Source: Pyrus communis (Eukaryota; Streptophyta; Magnoliopsida; Rosales; Rosaceae). Taken from it: DNA of 64,000 nt. The stretch covers positions 14,860,317 to 14,924,316 of the forward strand of contig NC_084806.1 of assembly GCF_963583255.1 (NCBI RefSeq), given 5' to 3'. The notes under the pieces are model-generated. The model was given only the letters and a program-made list of their open reading frames with translations, was not told where the DNA came from and did no database searches. A program made the translations under genes and the position numbers. This document shows positions 10,861 to 24,400 of the stretch, one piece after another. Position 1 is the first letter of the stretch, and each line of letters starts with the position of its first letter.

Positions 10861-11661
10861 CTAGTGTGACAGATGAAGAAAGGTGTGTGAATAGCACCAC
10901 CCTTTTGTATTAGAGTCTAGCTATGAGATAGTTAATCAAATGAATTTGTCAATAAATCGGTTTAAAAATAATAGTCAAGTCAACATTATTAATCTCTCTC
11001 GCATTCAATGTACCGTGATTATCCTTGATAACTTTGTACAAGAAAATGAAATAACCATTAAAGAAGAAGAAGATTTGGATAACCTCTGTAATTCTTGCAT
11101 TTTATTTCAGGACAATCAAATGTACATCAAAATTTGCAAATGAGAAAGGAAGACTATTTATACGAGGACTAAAACCGACTAAACTAGATTAATTGTTAAG
11201 CTACCTTTGACTGCTCGCGTACATCAAAACCTTAATCCTAGTATAACAACCTTAACCAATCAACTAATGACAGATGACATTGTACTAACAATCCTGCCAC
11301 TTAAAAGATATTTATCTTTATTTTTAAGTGAAAGATTTTAAGTTTAATTTTCGTGGTTAGTGAGTAATACATGGCTGACATACACATTATATGACTCGGC
11401 CTATATCCCTCATCCTAAACCCTAAATAATGACCTTAAGTCGGTTAAGAGACATACGTAGTTGAAGTTAATGTGGATTTAATATATGTGAGACATTTTCA
11501 AAATTGACAACGCCAAAATGCAAGCGAATGAGATTTATTGAATATATTATTGGACAAAGTGAAGACGTGTTCCCTGTCATGATGTAGGGTTTGGCTTGGC
11601 TACACAGGACCTACAATCGCCACAAAAATTAAAAACAAAACTCTTGAAATTTCTCGTCAAC

Positions 11662-11705
<44 letters not shown>

Positions 11706-12172
11706 TACATGTATATTGGTTTTTCTAGCTACTTGCAAAGGTGGGATACAGTCAACGTCAATAAACAGGTATATTATGACCGAAAGATATATAATCATGA
11801 GATCAAGTTGCTTATTTAATCATGGATCAACGATCTTTCAATGGAAACGAGTCAACAAGGTAAACATTTGCAGCTGTATCTATAATTCAATCATATACTT
11901 GCAGAGAGGTTTTCAAAAGTACAAATTAAATAGTTCTGCTCAACATGACTGAGTTCTTATTGATAGATTGATGCAGAATTTTCATACTTCATCCATTTAG
12001 CTCTCATTCATGAAATTATAAATAAACATAAAAAATTCAGTTCAAAACTTAACACACCACGCGTTTTCATTAAATGAACTCTGTACATAATTTATCTAAC
12101 TAATGCAACAACTTACTATGATTTGTAAACTATTAGAGCTTCGTAAGTCAACGACTGATTGATACAACTTTA
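10861..12172. other. gene-free stretch
   Basis: No supported gene. It contains a (CA)n microsatellite at about 11664-11702; the rest is AT-rich unique-looking sequence. Confidence 0.5.
11664..11702. repeat. (CA)n microsatellite
   Basis: About 18 CA units followed by a few CATA units. Confidence 0.95.
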
Positions 12173-12177
12173 GGTCC

Positions 12178-13306
12178 TGTTGACCCTAAAAATTACAAAA
12201 CCTACGCGGCGCGTAGGCCGAGTAACTAATAAGCTAACTAAGTCATTCGGTTGAATGCGGGGCGTGCCAACTCGTCGGCCAAGCTCGGCCGAGGAGTAAA
12301 ATTTGTTGATATTGCATTGAGCACGTTGCTGACTTCTTTACCTTGCGACTGCGACCGAGGAAGGAACACTCTCGGTCTTCGGGTTCTAGAGCCTGAAGAC
12401 AAGGCTGCTAGTTTTGCGAAGTTCACAAATCGTCGGCGCCCGATTCGGTCACCACGATTATATTCGTAAGAGTATAAGCACGTCGAATTGACACCAAACT
12501 ATACGGACACAAATATTCAAAGGTGATGTATGTCTTGATGGTGAATGTGGTTTGGCTGTCAGAATGCCGAACTCTGAAACTCACTTGTGAGTATCCAATC
12601 ATAAAATCACTCGGCGTCCAGTATGTCGAATGTCATAGCTCGTAACACCTTACTTCGCCGAGAAGGCTAATAAGATGACCTCTACCAACAAGGATTCGAA
12701 AACCCTTCTCGGCCGAGACTTAGATAGCTAACCAGTCGGCCTCGACGCAGTGCTGTTTATCCAAACTGAAGGTGCTCCTTGGTCGACTAATTCTACGGCA
12801 ACAGTGTTGTTTATCCAAACTGAAGGTGTTCGCCGGTTGCCTCCACAGTGCTATTTATCCAAACTGAAGTTGTGTCGGCGAGAAAAAGAAAATAAAAACC
12901 TTAAGCTGTTTGAGAGGTTTTGCGCAGGGCAATTGTGTGTTGAATTGGACGTCCCCAATTGTTGCATGATGTCATGTATTTATAGCACCAACTCCTCGAG
13001 ATTGAATTAAACTCATATCCGGACTGGGATTCCTTGTTTTGTTTCAACTTTGCTTCGAACATTCCTACTTCTACTAGGACTTTGAACTCACCCCTTTTCA
13101 GGGCTTTACTCATTGTTGGCCGATAATCCTAATTGCACTAGGACTTCCTCGACCCCTTTTTTTATATGAACTACTCCTTCTTGTGATAGGACTCGACCAC
13201 CCCTGCTAAAGGGCCCAGAATCACCACAGCCCATAGTACTTCTAACACGGCTTTAGGCCAAGCACAATCTACACTTAGCCCAACAATATTATTTTGGGCC
13301 CAAACA
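12178..13306 (+). mobile_element. solo LTR, 1129 bp, TSD GGTCC
   Basis: Begins TGTTGACCCTAAAAATTAC and ends GGGCCCAAACA, with exact 5-base duplications GGTCC at 12173-12177 and 13307-13311. No internal domain and no second LTR are present, so it is a solo LTR left by recombination. A TATA-like motif (TATTTATAG, about 12975) supports plus orientation. Three copies of a 26-base motif (GTTTATCCAAACTGAAGG core) lie at 12749, 12803 and 12847. Confidence 0.9.
12749..12872 (+). repeat. three spaced copies of a 26-bp motif inside the solo LTR
   Basis: Copies at 12749-12774, 12803-12828 and 12847-12872 share the core TTTATCCAAACTGAAG with 1-3 mismatches. They lie upstream of the TATA-like box, where an enhancer would be expected; function is inference. 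Confidence 0.8.
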
Positions 13307-13882
13307 GGTCCTTTCTATTTTTAGTGCGGAAGACAACTTTAAATCCCTTTTTTTTTTTTTTTTTCTCAATATGAAATTTATACTCTCAATAATAATCCAT
13401 GCATGCAAATGTTTATTCGAGAAGACCTTACTGAAAACCCGAGTGCTAGCCGAGCAGGTCAAGAGGCACTGAAGTCTTCGGATTTTGAATTTATGGTAGT
13501 GATTGCGCGAAGTTTTTATTTCCAAAAGGCTATTATTTCATAATACAAGTAAGATCACCAATCATTTGTCTTATACCATCACAAACTTTTATATTATCAA
13601 ATATTCTAGCCGTCTTATTTTAAAATGTTTTTGAGAATAGCACCCGCCCATGCGTGTTTCTCTGACCCTTGAGAGAGGAATAGCAGTCAAACTTGTTGAC
13701 TTTTCAAGGATCAAATTCATGAACACTTTGCGAATTTACAGTTTGTTTTTTAACCCAACCCTATAGAAATCATTATTTTCATCAAAACCTTTGAAGACCA
13801 GAACACTTCAATCAGTTGAGCAGCCCAAAAATCATTTTATTCGGTGGATAATTATATTATTTCCATCTAAAAACATTTTTAT
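13307..13882. other. gene-free stretch between LTR elements
   Basis: About 575 bases without a supported gene or repeat; a T-run occurs at about 13349-13364. Confidence 0.5.
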
Positions 13883-14834
13883 TGACACACCTCGACCGGA
13901 ATCGAGGCATGCTGGCCGTCATCCGAAGGTGATGTAACCAAAAGTGTGAGTGATGTAAAAATGTGAATAAATTAAAATCGAAACTAAAACTTATTTAAAC
14001 TAATAAAGTGAGTGCGCAGTAGTGGGTAGAACCCATAAGATACAAATGTTCAAGGCATAGATGATAAAGTAGTGCAGTCAAAACTAGTTAAGTACTTAAT
14101 ACACAACATGATAAGTTCCTACACTTAAACAGGGATATGTCAAAATCGCCAGCTAATCATCGTAAGCCACAGAGTAATTCAGCTATCTAGGACGTGGAGG
14201 GGAGAAAAACAAAAAGGTGAGTGGGCAAAAACAAAAGTTTATAAAACCATTTATTTTCTGAACATACTAATCCCCCGCTGTAAAACATGTATAGTTTCCA
14301 GAAAATCATACTACGTATAGGTATGAAATTAAATGAAAATCAACAGTAAATCTAGAAGTATGCCACATCACAATACCTCAACAATAATGTAAGTAAAATC
14401 AAGGATTCAATCAATCTATACTAGCACACAAGTCGGAGCCTAATGCAACATGTACAACTGGCCTAATTGCTCATCAATCTATGCTAGCACACGAGTCGGA
14501 GTCGCCTAATATGACCTGTACGACATGACTGGCACCTACTTGGATCCAAGGCGAGCGTGTAGTGCGGAGGTGAACAACACGTGAATGACTAGCCCTGACC
14601 CGGAGCGAGCACTAACACTGGGGTGCAACAATGATGAGCAGACTATATAAATATAAGCATGCCATAACAATTCAATAATTATAGTCAACATAATAAACTT
14701 ACCTGACAATAAACTTACTTGCGCATCCCGTAAGATTATTTTGGCATTCATAATAGTGCAACATTTCTTATAACATTATGTAATCTTGGCATGATGTGCA
14801 TAAATCAATTCAAAAGAATTTGTGGAAACTATAA

Positions 14835-14892
<58 letters not shown>

Positions 14893-16228
14893 CGAAAACA
14901 AATGGCCACTCACTGATATGTCGATGCATCGTAGCCCTCTACCCTCGCTTGTCCTTGTACGTCCTCAGGATAAGTCTCCCCTATATGTGAATCAACTAAT
15001 AATAATTAGTTAATTAACACATACACTGTAGCCACGCGCTGCCTAGCCCAAGGCCACACGTGTAGCCACGCGTAGGCACATGCCTGACAAAGACTGACGG
15101 ACGTTAGGAATATTCTGTCAGAATTGACGAAATATTTCGTTAAATAGTAACGGTGTTACCTGATGCAGTTAGAATATTTCGTCAACTTTGACGAAATATT
15201 CCTTGTTTTCTCCAATGAGCTTCGCCGTCCGCCGCCACCGTCTGGTTTGCCAGTTTCTGGAAATTTTCGCAGGTTTCTGGGAAAAATTTCAAAATCATAT
15301 AACTTGCTCATTTCTCAACCATTTTCAACAATCTTTATATGGAATTGAAGCCCATGATGAGGAGAACAAGAGTTTACCTTCCAAAAGTCCAAGGGACAGA
15401 AAATGGCCTGAAAAATCCTTGAAAGGTTCTACCTAAACTTCGACTCCTCGAACTCGTTTGTGTTGTCGTCAACTCGATTCCGAGCTTAGTCTAGGGACCT
15501 TAGGGAGTTGTGTAGAAGTTTCCCCACATCCTAAAACCTTGTAACTTAGCCTGAAACTTGTCGGAGCAAAATCCACCTAGTCGGACCTTCCGAGTTGATG
15601 GATCAAAACTCAATCATTTTTCCATCGGCTAGGTTCGTGGGTTCGAGAGTAGTACAATGATGGAATTTGTGAGCTCGATATGTGATTTTTGATAAGGGTC
15701 CTTGTTGTTACAAAGAGGAGAGAGTTACGGGGATAGAGAGAGAATGAGAAGAAGATGAAAGAATGAGAGGGAGAGCTTTTTCTAATTGGCTGAAAATAAG
15801 AGAGAGGGATGTTGTCTGATTGGGTGAAAGATTTGAGGATGAGATTTGATTGGTGGGTGAGTGAAATGGGAGCCCGGGACAGATTTTTAAAGAGGATAAA
15901 GAGATAGGGTTGTACAATTGAAATATGATGAAATCTTATGTACCCTATAAAAAGCAGTAGTTTTCCAGTACTGAAAATTAACACGCACGTGTACAATTCT
16001 ACCCGTTGTTACATACTTTAGTGTAACGTAACTTTTTTGTTACAAGTCCGTTTCGAGCCTAACTTGTGCCCAAGTGTTTGTAACAACGAGTACTATTTAA
16101 TTACGATAACAAGAAAAATAATTTTAAACTGAATAACCACGTCCACATCACTTTGCCAACAAGGAATAAATGTCAATTTACACATTCGAGGAGGAAATTA
16201 CATAAAAAAACTTAGGGACGGGTCGTCA
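13883..16228 (-). repeat. 3' LTR of Tekay-type element
   Basis: On the minus strand it starts TGACGACCCGTCCC (at 16228) and ends GGTCGAGGTGTGTCA (at 13883), 2346 bases. The segment shares its 3' end and a long middle region with the solo LTRs downstream. It includes a (TA)n microsatellite at about 14839-14881 and short GTCGG...TGTAC modules near 14430-14530. Confidence 0.85.
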
Positions 16229-16230
16229 TA

Positions 16231-16245
16231 ACCTACCTCCTTTAA
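16231..16245 (-). other. polypurine tract of Tekay-type element
   Basis: On the minus strand AAAGGAGGTAGGTTA ends just before the LTR start at 16228. Confidence 0.7.
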
Positions 16246-16259
16246 GAAAATTTCATCTG

Positions 16260-17771
16260 CGAAATTTCAACACTACTAAAGATCATAATTAAAGAACAGA
16301 CGTGGATAAAGATCCCACATACGCTCCTCTGTTTCCCAGGTACCTTCCTCAACACAGTGGTTCCTCTATAAAACTTTCACCATACGAACGGTCTTGTTCC
16401 TGAGAACTTTGTCTTTCCAGTCAAGAATCATCACTGGAACCTCATCATAAGTCAAATCCGGGTTAATCTCTAACAGCTAAAGAGGAATCGCATGTGACGG
16501 ATCAAAGATGTATCTCCATGGCATAGACATGTGGAACACATTATGTACCATTGATAACTCTGGAGGTAGATCAAATTGGTAAGCAACTTCACCAGCTCGC
16601 TCAATGATCTGGTATGGCCCGATGTAATGAGGGCTTAACTTCCCTTTCTTCCCGAATCATACAACGCCTTTCTATAGCGACAATTTTAAGAATACACAAT
16701 CTTCAACTTTACATACTATGTCGGTCAAATGTCTGTCTACAATATTCTTTTGTCGATCCTGGGTTGCTTTCAGGTTAGCTTTTATTGTTTGGATATTTTG
16801 TGTTGTCTCATCTATGATTTCAGGACCAACCAAAACTCTTTCGCTGACCTCAGACCAACACAATGGGGTACAACATAATTTTCCATAAAACGCCTCAAAT
16901 GGTGACATACCAATGTTGGAGTGGAAGCTGTTGTTATAGACAAATTCTATCAAAGGTAAGAGCTTGTGCTAAGCATCTCCGAACTGCAGGACTAAAGATC
17001 TCAGCATATCTTCCAATGTCTGGATAGTCTCTTTGACTGCACATCGATTTAAGGATGATAGGCGGTGCTGTAGAGTAATCTCGATCCCAGAGCTTCTTGG
17101 AAAGCCACCCAAAATTTCGAAGTAAATATGGGGTCCCGATCAGAAATGATACTAACTGGAACACCATGATACTTGACGATTTCAGAGACAAAAAGTTCGG
17201 CTAACCAACTTAGCGTGTAATTCTCACGAACAGGTAAGAAGTGCGTTAACTTGGTAAGCCGATCTACAATGACTCAAATACCGTGATAGCCATTTCGCAT
17301 ACGAGGTAGCTTGTACACGAAATCCATTGTGATATCTTCCTATTTTCACTAGGTATCGAAAGTGGCTGTTGCAACCCAAATGGTTTCTTTTGTTCCGTCT
17401 TGACCTGTTGACAGACCGAACGACTCACGTACTTTATTCATTATTGGCCAGTAGTAGAAAAGTGAGACAGTATGATACATCTTAGTACTTTCAGGATGCA
17501 TCGCATAAGCTGAAATATGCGCCTCATCGAGTATTTCTTTCTTCAATTCTTCCACATTTAATCGCCTTGCATCAGCATACCATCAAGCCTTAGAATCCTT
17601 AGATCTCCCTTGTTACTGTTCAACACCGCTCGTTTTAACTCCTAGGATTCTGAGTCATTCATCTTTGCCTCGATAACATGATCTAACAAAACTGGTCTGG
17701 CTTGGAAATTGGCAAGTAGAGCTTCCTGATGATCTACTTCTAAAGCTGCTCTAGTAGATCTTAGGTTAGTG
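16260..17771 (-). pseudogene. Tekay pol remnant: integrase and chromodomain
   Basis: On the minus strand, from 17770 downward: the RNase H-integrase linker (DHQEALLANFQARPVLLD); the integrase zinc-binding part with H...HPESTKMYH (about 17500), in which the first Cys of the CLTCQQ-type motif is lost and the frame shifts; the core region with YNNSFHSNIGMSPFEAFYG (about 16900); then a GPYQIIER segment (about 16620); and a chromodomain ending E-E-G-T-W-E...YPRLF (about 16280-16400). A conserved Trp codon of the chromodomain has become a stop. The chromodomain family normally directs integration to histone-marked chromatin; this copy is inactive. Confidence 0.8.
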
Positions 17772-17789
17772 AGAAGAAGAACATGACAT

Positions 17790-20190
17790 GCATAAAGAGC
17801 ATTAAGTCGGTCGTAAGACCAGAGATGAAGTCTCCAACTACCTTGAAGGAGATCCAAAGCTTGACCAGACGAGTAGCCGCCTTCAACTGCTTTTTTTCAC
17901 GGTCCACTGATCGATGCAAGCCCTTTTTCAAGGCCATCAAGAAGGCGCAACTAGACAAATGGGACGATGAATACGAAAGAGCTTTCCAAAACCTGAAGAA
18001 GTATCTTACATCACCTCCCTTACTATCTAAGCTGAAAACAAAGGAGGACTTATAAATCTACTTGGCAATAGTAGTAAGCTCTGCCCTCATACGAGAAGAG
18101 CTGGGGGCCCAACTGCCAGTATTCTACACTTCTAAAGCTTTTCTCGATGTGGAAACTAGATACCCGAAAATCAAAAAATTAATTTTGGTGCAAGTTGTTG
18201 CGAATCAGAAGCTCAGACCATACTTTCACGTTCATACAGTCATCATCATGACTCAATATCCTCTACGATCAATCCTACATGGTCCGGATGCTTCTCAACA
18301 ATTGATGAAGTGGGCGTTGGAACTTGGCCAATACGATTTAGTTTTTCAACCCAACACGGTGATAAAGGCCCAAGCTTTGGCGGACTTCATCGTAGAATTT
18401 ACACCTAGCCAAGGCGACCCAACAGAGCAGCCCAACGACTCCCCAGAAATAGTTGAGCACACCTTAGCAGCGCCTGCTCCCCCCAATGAAGACTTCTGGC
18501 ATTTGCAAGTCAACGGCACATCCAACTACAAAGGCTCGGAAATGGGCGTGGTCTTTGTCACCGTAGACTATTCAATGCTCGAGTAAGCGATCATTCTAGG
18601 CTTCAAAGCATCCAACAACAAAGTAGAGTATGAGGCCCTACTAGCAGGCCTTCAAATGGCAAAAGACTTAGAGGTGAAAAAGCTCGCAATTCATTTCGAT
18701 TCCCAACTAATCATCAGCTCGACTATTGGAGAGTACAAGGCAAAACATCCAAGAATGGTGCAATACCTAAAGAAGGTACGGAAGCAACTTGAGGCATTTT
18801 AGACTTACACTCTCACTTAAGTTCCGCAGGCAGACAACGTCCACACGGATGCATTAGCTAGCCCAGGCTCTGCCCTCGACCACCAACTCAAATGCTCTAT
18901 TATGGTGAAGTATCTAGATAAGCCAAGCATAGAAGCAGAGCCGACAGCCCAGGTGTCACAGGTTAGTATGACTCATAACTGGCAAAGTTCTATTATAGAC
19001 TATCTGGTCAACAACACACTCCCCAAGGAAAGGTTGGAGTCTAGAAAGCTCCAAATAAAGGTAGCACACTACTATATGTGGAACGACATTGTCATCCGAA
19101 GATCCTACATTGGACCACATCTTCGTTGCCTAGCACCTCCATATGACTTGAAGGTTCTAAGCTTAATCCACAAAGACGTTTATGGAAATCATTCCAGAGG
19201 CCGATCCTTATTGCAGAAGGCTCTTAACACAAGCTACTACTAGCCTACCATGCACTAAGATGCTAAGGAGTTAGTACAAAAGTGCGATCGTTGCCAACGC
19301 TACAAGTCAATACTAGCACTGCTTGCCAGCGAACTACACCCATATACGAGTCCTTGGCTGTTCATGCAGTGGGTAATCAACCTCGTAGGACCTATGGCAC
19401 CTGCTACTGGAGGCAACCGATTACTTCACCAAATGGGTAAAAGCAGAGCCCATGACGACCGTGACTCAGACCGACATAGAGCGCTTCATATCGAGGAACA
19501 TCATTTTCTGATTTAGCATCCCTCGGTCGATCGTCACCAATAACAGCCCACAATTCGTGGGCAAAGATTTTGGCGAAGTTCTTCCAAAAGTATGGCATTA
19601 AGCTGCACATGTCCACGTCGAGATATCCTCAAGGTAATGGACAAGCCAAAGCATCTAACAGGATGTCGTTGACTGCCTCAAGAAATCCCTTACCGAAAAA
19701 AGGGAAAATGGCCAGACGAACTCTCCAAATGTCTATGGGCATATCGCGCCACCAAAAGATGAGTAACCGGTGAGACTCATTTCTCTTTGGCATTTGGTTC
19801 GGAAGCCATTATTCCTCCCAACATTATCATACCAAGCATTAGCACTCTACTGCCAAGCATTGAGCAGAATAATAAGGAGATGACCATAAACTTAGATCTG
19901 GCAGAGGAGAAGCATGAGCAAACCATCATTCGCATTGCAGCTTACCAGCAACATCATCTCCAGCTATAATAAAAGGGCCAAGATCTAGCAGTTCCAACCT
20001 GGAGATCTAATCTTAAGAAAAACCTTCATCATTGCCTACAGAGAAGGCTCCAAAAAGATAAATCTCATTTGGGAAGGTCCGTACAAGATCAGCATAGTAA
20101 GCAGCAAGGGTAATTACACCCTCGCTATCATGAATGATAAAGAGATCGAGAAGTAATGGAATGCCTACAACCTAAGGAAGTACCATGTAT
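17790..20190 (+). pseudogene. Tat pol remnant: RT end, two RNase H domains, integrase
   Basis: The frame opens with MKSPTTLKEIQSL and FFSRSTDRCKPFFKA (RT C-terminal part), then a classical RNase H region (18062-18430, with FYTSKAF and YDLVFQP). An archaeal-type RNase H follows (about 18500-18850), whose first catalytic Asp is Asn (VNG for VDG) while EYEALLAG and FDSQL remain. The integrase zinc domain (YGNHSRGRSL, then CDRCQRYK, about 19190-19300) and core (TDYFTKW, about 19415) come next. In the core the second catalytic Asp is Asn (VTNNSPQF) and the third acidic residue is Lys. In-frame stops occur at about 18053, 18584 and 19241. Inactive. Confidence 0.85.
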
Positions 20191-21468
20191 GACCTCCCAC
20201 CATATCAAGACCCGAAGACTTAAGTAGCTCAACGGGCACCTCGCAAGCCGATGACTATCCAATTATTATTAAGCCTTTTACAACTAAGTTATTCGTTCGT
20301 TTCACTCGTTTTTCAATGAAGAATTCATAAGTAATTTACAACTTAGCTCGACTACATGTTTACAACAACTGATCACCCTTGTAATTCAAAAAAAGACCAC
20401 ACCCTTCATAGGGACTCATCGCAGTAATTTCACCCCCCGAGGGACAAACCATGCTCTCCAATGCGAGATGATAAACCAATCCCCCAACACACATATGGGT
20501 ATGCACTCCAAAGCGAAAGGATAAACTCTACACTCCAAATATCCAAATGTTGATGAGCCGGGTTGCCCTAGTATAACTAGATGCATGATAGCTTGCACCG
20601 GGATTCCTAGAAGTAGTCATAATGGTCTTTTTCAAGGCTTAGCTAACTGAAGGATTTTGGGTCTCTTTGCCTAATCCATGGGGAACCAGGCCTTAAAGAC
20701 GGATGAGGCACATTACGCAGTACACCCTATGGACGACTACCCTAGATCCGAAAGCTGCTACTGAGTGCACTAAGGTAGCCTACAGTTTCCAGAAGATTGC
20801 TTATAGCTTACCCTTCGAGCAGTAAAGCTGCACTAGACTTATACAACTGCACATTCTTGTGAAAGGTTAAATAAGCTAGCGTGCATATATGAAGCCTTAT
20901 CCACTGCTGACATGCTACGTAGTCAATAAGTTTCACAACTGCCAAGCATGGGACAACCTACACCAATTCCTAAAGTATTGTGGTACTTGATTCGCAACCT
21001 ACAAAATTGGAGAAAGCCAAGGTTAACATCCTAGTAGTAACGTGGACTTGTTTGCTTCTGTAGGTAAGGCACCCGGCTGCCAACCTTATAGCTAACAACC
21101 TTGCAAAGTTCTACACCAACACCTACGGCTGCGTAGGCTATGCAGGCTTGTCTTCTTATAGAAAAGTAGCACGTCTGCCATTGGTCTATAAAGTCTAAAG
21201 GATAAGGCATGAACAAAAGAAGCGAAGATGGAGAAAAGCGAATGAAGTAAGTTTATTAAATTTTTTAGCAAAATTGTTAAACAACTAGCAAAGACCGAAG
21301 AAGTTCAAGAAAAAGCAACAAGGAAAACAAAGAAAATCCTAAAGGCTACCTAGAAGACTACTCTTTAGTAGCTTGGACATCCCACGGTCACTCGGTCGTC
21401 ACACCTTCAACAGCTGCGACACTCTTAATAACGTCACCATCCAGTGCTTCGCCACCAGCTCCCCCAGC
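20191..21468. other. Tat spacer between integrase and antisense ORF
   Basis: No coding region recognised; this is the non-coding interval usual in Tat elements between pol and the extra ORF. Confidence 0.55.
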
Positions 21469-24400
21469 CTAGGCATTAACTTCTCTGACTATTTCACCAA
21501 TAGAAGACTCAAAAGTGAAGGTGAGCAAGTCTTCTGAAGAAATAGAGAAGGTTTCGAAGTCTTTACCAAAAAACTCAAAGTCATATGGCCACCCAAAGAG
21601 AAGGTATACATAACCATACTTGTAGAAATCAGCTTGACTCTGAGTAAGCGAAGCCTCGAACCCAACCTCAAACCCATTAACTACTCATTCTCCTCAACCA
21701 GACAAGCATAGACCCGATGCAGCTCATCCATTTCTTTTTTCAAACTATCGTTGATCTTCAAAACACCTTGGAGTTCCAACACTTGAGGCTCAAGCTTATT
21801 AACGACCTTCTTGAAGTGGATCACTTGGTTGTAAGAAACAATCATTTCTTCATCCTTTGCATAAGCAGTGAAGCGGAATTCAGAGATAGCACACTCAAGA
21901 TCTTGAATCTGAGGTATGTAACGCCCGATCTCATTCTCAGCACTTTAATACTTTACTTAGATCGCGTCAAGCCTAGTCTTCAAATCCACGATCTCTTGGC
22001 GAGCGGTCTCAAGCTGCAGAGAAGTAGGGGCAGAGATGTTAAACCCCTTTAAAGCAGCAAGCTCAGATTCTAACTTGTTGACTTTCTCAGCCGAGGAGTA
22101 AGCTTCGGCTACCACAGTTCTTGCAACCTTCTTAGCAGCTTTGGTATCTTCTTGATTAAGAAGCATAGACTTGACTGCTAGAATCACCATTTTTTACATT
22201 ATGGTCAGCAGAGCAGTCCTCTTATACTCGGTCGTATGCTTCACAAAGGAACTTGGGCCAACAACCCATTTGACTCCATCAACAAACTTGGCACATACAT
22301 CTATGTCCTCAAGCAAATCTGGTTTCAAAAGCACACAAATCTTAGTAACTTCCCCAAAAACAGACTTGGTGGATTTCTTACGACTGCCCGCATGAGCAGC
22401 CTCATTCTGTTGGAAATGTGCCCTAAAACCAATCATATGATGATACTTTACGGACATTTCACAAAGTTAAACTAATGTAGTTTAAATGTAAAGGGCAAAG
22501 ATTATTGTTTGAGCCGTCTCATATAAATGTTATATGCTTAAAGGATAAGTCCAAGGAATATGTGATTGGAAGAATGCGATCTAAAGAAGTTAGATTCATG
22601 AGACCATTCTTTCGTTGACACATCCTAAACGTTCCTGATCATAGGATTGTCAATTGGGCATTGACAGTCCGTTAAGATCAGTACGTGCTATGTCTTCTCT
22701 CAGGGAGAGTGACTAGTCTCGAGTCATTGGTGTGCGTGACATCAAGACAAGTACGTAGGTGCTCAATAGAGAATGAGTTCACTGAACACGATCAACGAAG
22801 AGTTCTCATATTCATGTCACATGAGAACTCATGGTTGGGACAATGCAAATTAGTCTTTTGACCTGAGGCATCACAGTTGTCTTGTGGTTAGGTCCTTAAT
22901 CTTTGATTATGTCAAAGTAACTCCATCAGGAGGGTGTCCACGGCATCGTTGGGGTTAAGCCACTTAGCCATGGAGGCAAGTGAATGCGCAACAAGGGATC
23001 TCTAACCTTCAAACTGTTTGAGGGAGAATACTCTATGATATGATTAAGAATCTTTGGCCAAAGTATGAATGAGATTTAGGAATGTGTTCCAAATCGCATT
23101 CAAGGTAATCATATAAGCACAAGACTCACATTGGATAGTAGACATAAATAAACTATCAAACCAAACAATGTGGTCAAGAGTATTGTATTAGAGAAAGACC
23201 GTATTGCATTTGTAATCCTAAAACTGAATAGGTTCTCCACCTCTTCTGATTAGCTTGGGTAACCATGACATGCTGCTAGGCGTCAACCATGGTTTGTGGA
23301 AGCCCTAAAAGTGTATTATCACTAACGGGAGAATTGAAAGTAAGTTTCAATTCACAATCGATTAAAAAGAGTTTTAATCGCCCACTGCCTCGCTAAAAGG
23401 AACCTAATGGATCGTTCACTGAGTAAGGTAGAGTTTGAAGAAACAACGGAGATGAGTAAGAATAATTAAATGGTTTAATTATTTATCTAAGGCTAGGATT
23501 AATTAATATGTTAATTAATCAAACGAATAAGTTCGTTAAAGACCTCGGGTTAGTTTTGGGCCGCAAGGCTCAATGGGATTTGAATGTCAAGCCCATTAAC
23601 TCAAGTTGTATGACAACTTGAATAAACAAAGGGCTTGAAAGCCCAATAAACCCTATAGGCCGGCCATGTTAGAAGAATAGGGCTTTTGGTCCATAAGGTC
23701 ACTTATTTGAAGGGACTATATAAAGGACTTTATAGCCTAAAATTCATAAAGGGTTGTTTTTGGGGAAAGGATGAGAACACAAGCTCTCATTTCTCTCTAA
23801 AATTTCGGCCACCTTGGAGGGATCATCTAGCAATCAAACTCCTCCAAGGTCACTCATTTCTTCTTCATTATGTCTTGGTGATGAATCATTAGAGGTTCTC
23901 AATTTTGGGAACTTTGGAGAAACCTTTTTCATCCATCCAAATCCATAGATCTAAGATGCAAGGAATGAAGGCCCTATCTTTGGGTGATTAGCCTTTGTTT
24001 AAATACAAAGAGGAATCTACAAAGGTATATATTTCAACTCACTTTGTTTTGAGTTGATTATTGGTTCACCATTTTACTAGGCTTTGAACATTCATGGGTA
24101 ATGTTTTGTTTTTAAGTGCATGCTAGCATGATTCCGCCTTTAATTTGTTAATTGCATGCTAATGATGTTGCTTAAATGAACATGTCATCTTCCAAAATAA
24201 TCCTTCACATTCTTCTCAACAGGCGAATCGGTCTCAGCAGCAAAAGGAATGGGTTTTGGCGTCATTTTAGTAGGCATGGGCACCTTGTCACTCTTCATAG
24301 TAGCAAGCCTCTCCAAATGGGAATCAGACTTAGCCCCAGACGGACGTTTTGGTGCGAATTTCTATACCGGAGGCATGGAGAAACTTCTACGCTGGGCAAT

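Larger units (their letters stand above)
13883..17771 (-). mobile_element. truncated Ty3 chromovirus (Tekay/Del type)
   Basis: Read on the minus strand, the right-hand part of a Ty3 pol (integrase zinc region, integrase core, chromodomain) is followed by a purine tract and a complete 2.3 kb 3' LTR. The element is cut off at about 17771-17790, where a plus-strand Tat element begins. Its gag, protease, RT and 5' LTR are absent. The long LTR plus a C-terminal chromodomain points to the Tekay/Del lineage. Two more LTRs of the same family occur at 29274-31583 and 36960-38358. Confidence 0.85.

Noticed and set aside
22408..24207. Considered as a complete small LTR retrotransposon
   Set aside because: No second copy of the terminal sequence, primer site or purine tract was found inside, so solo LTR is simpler.
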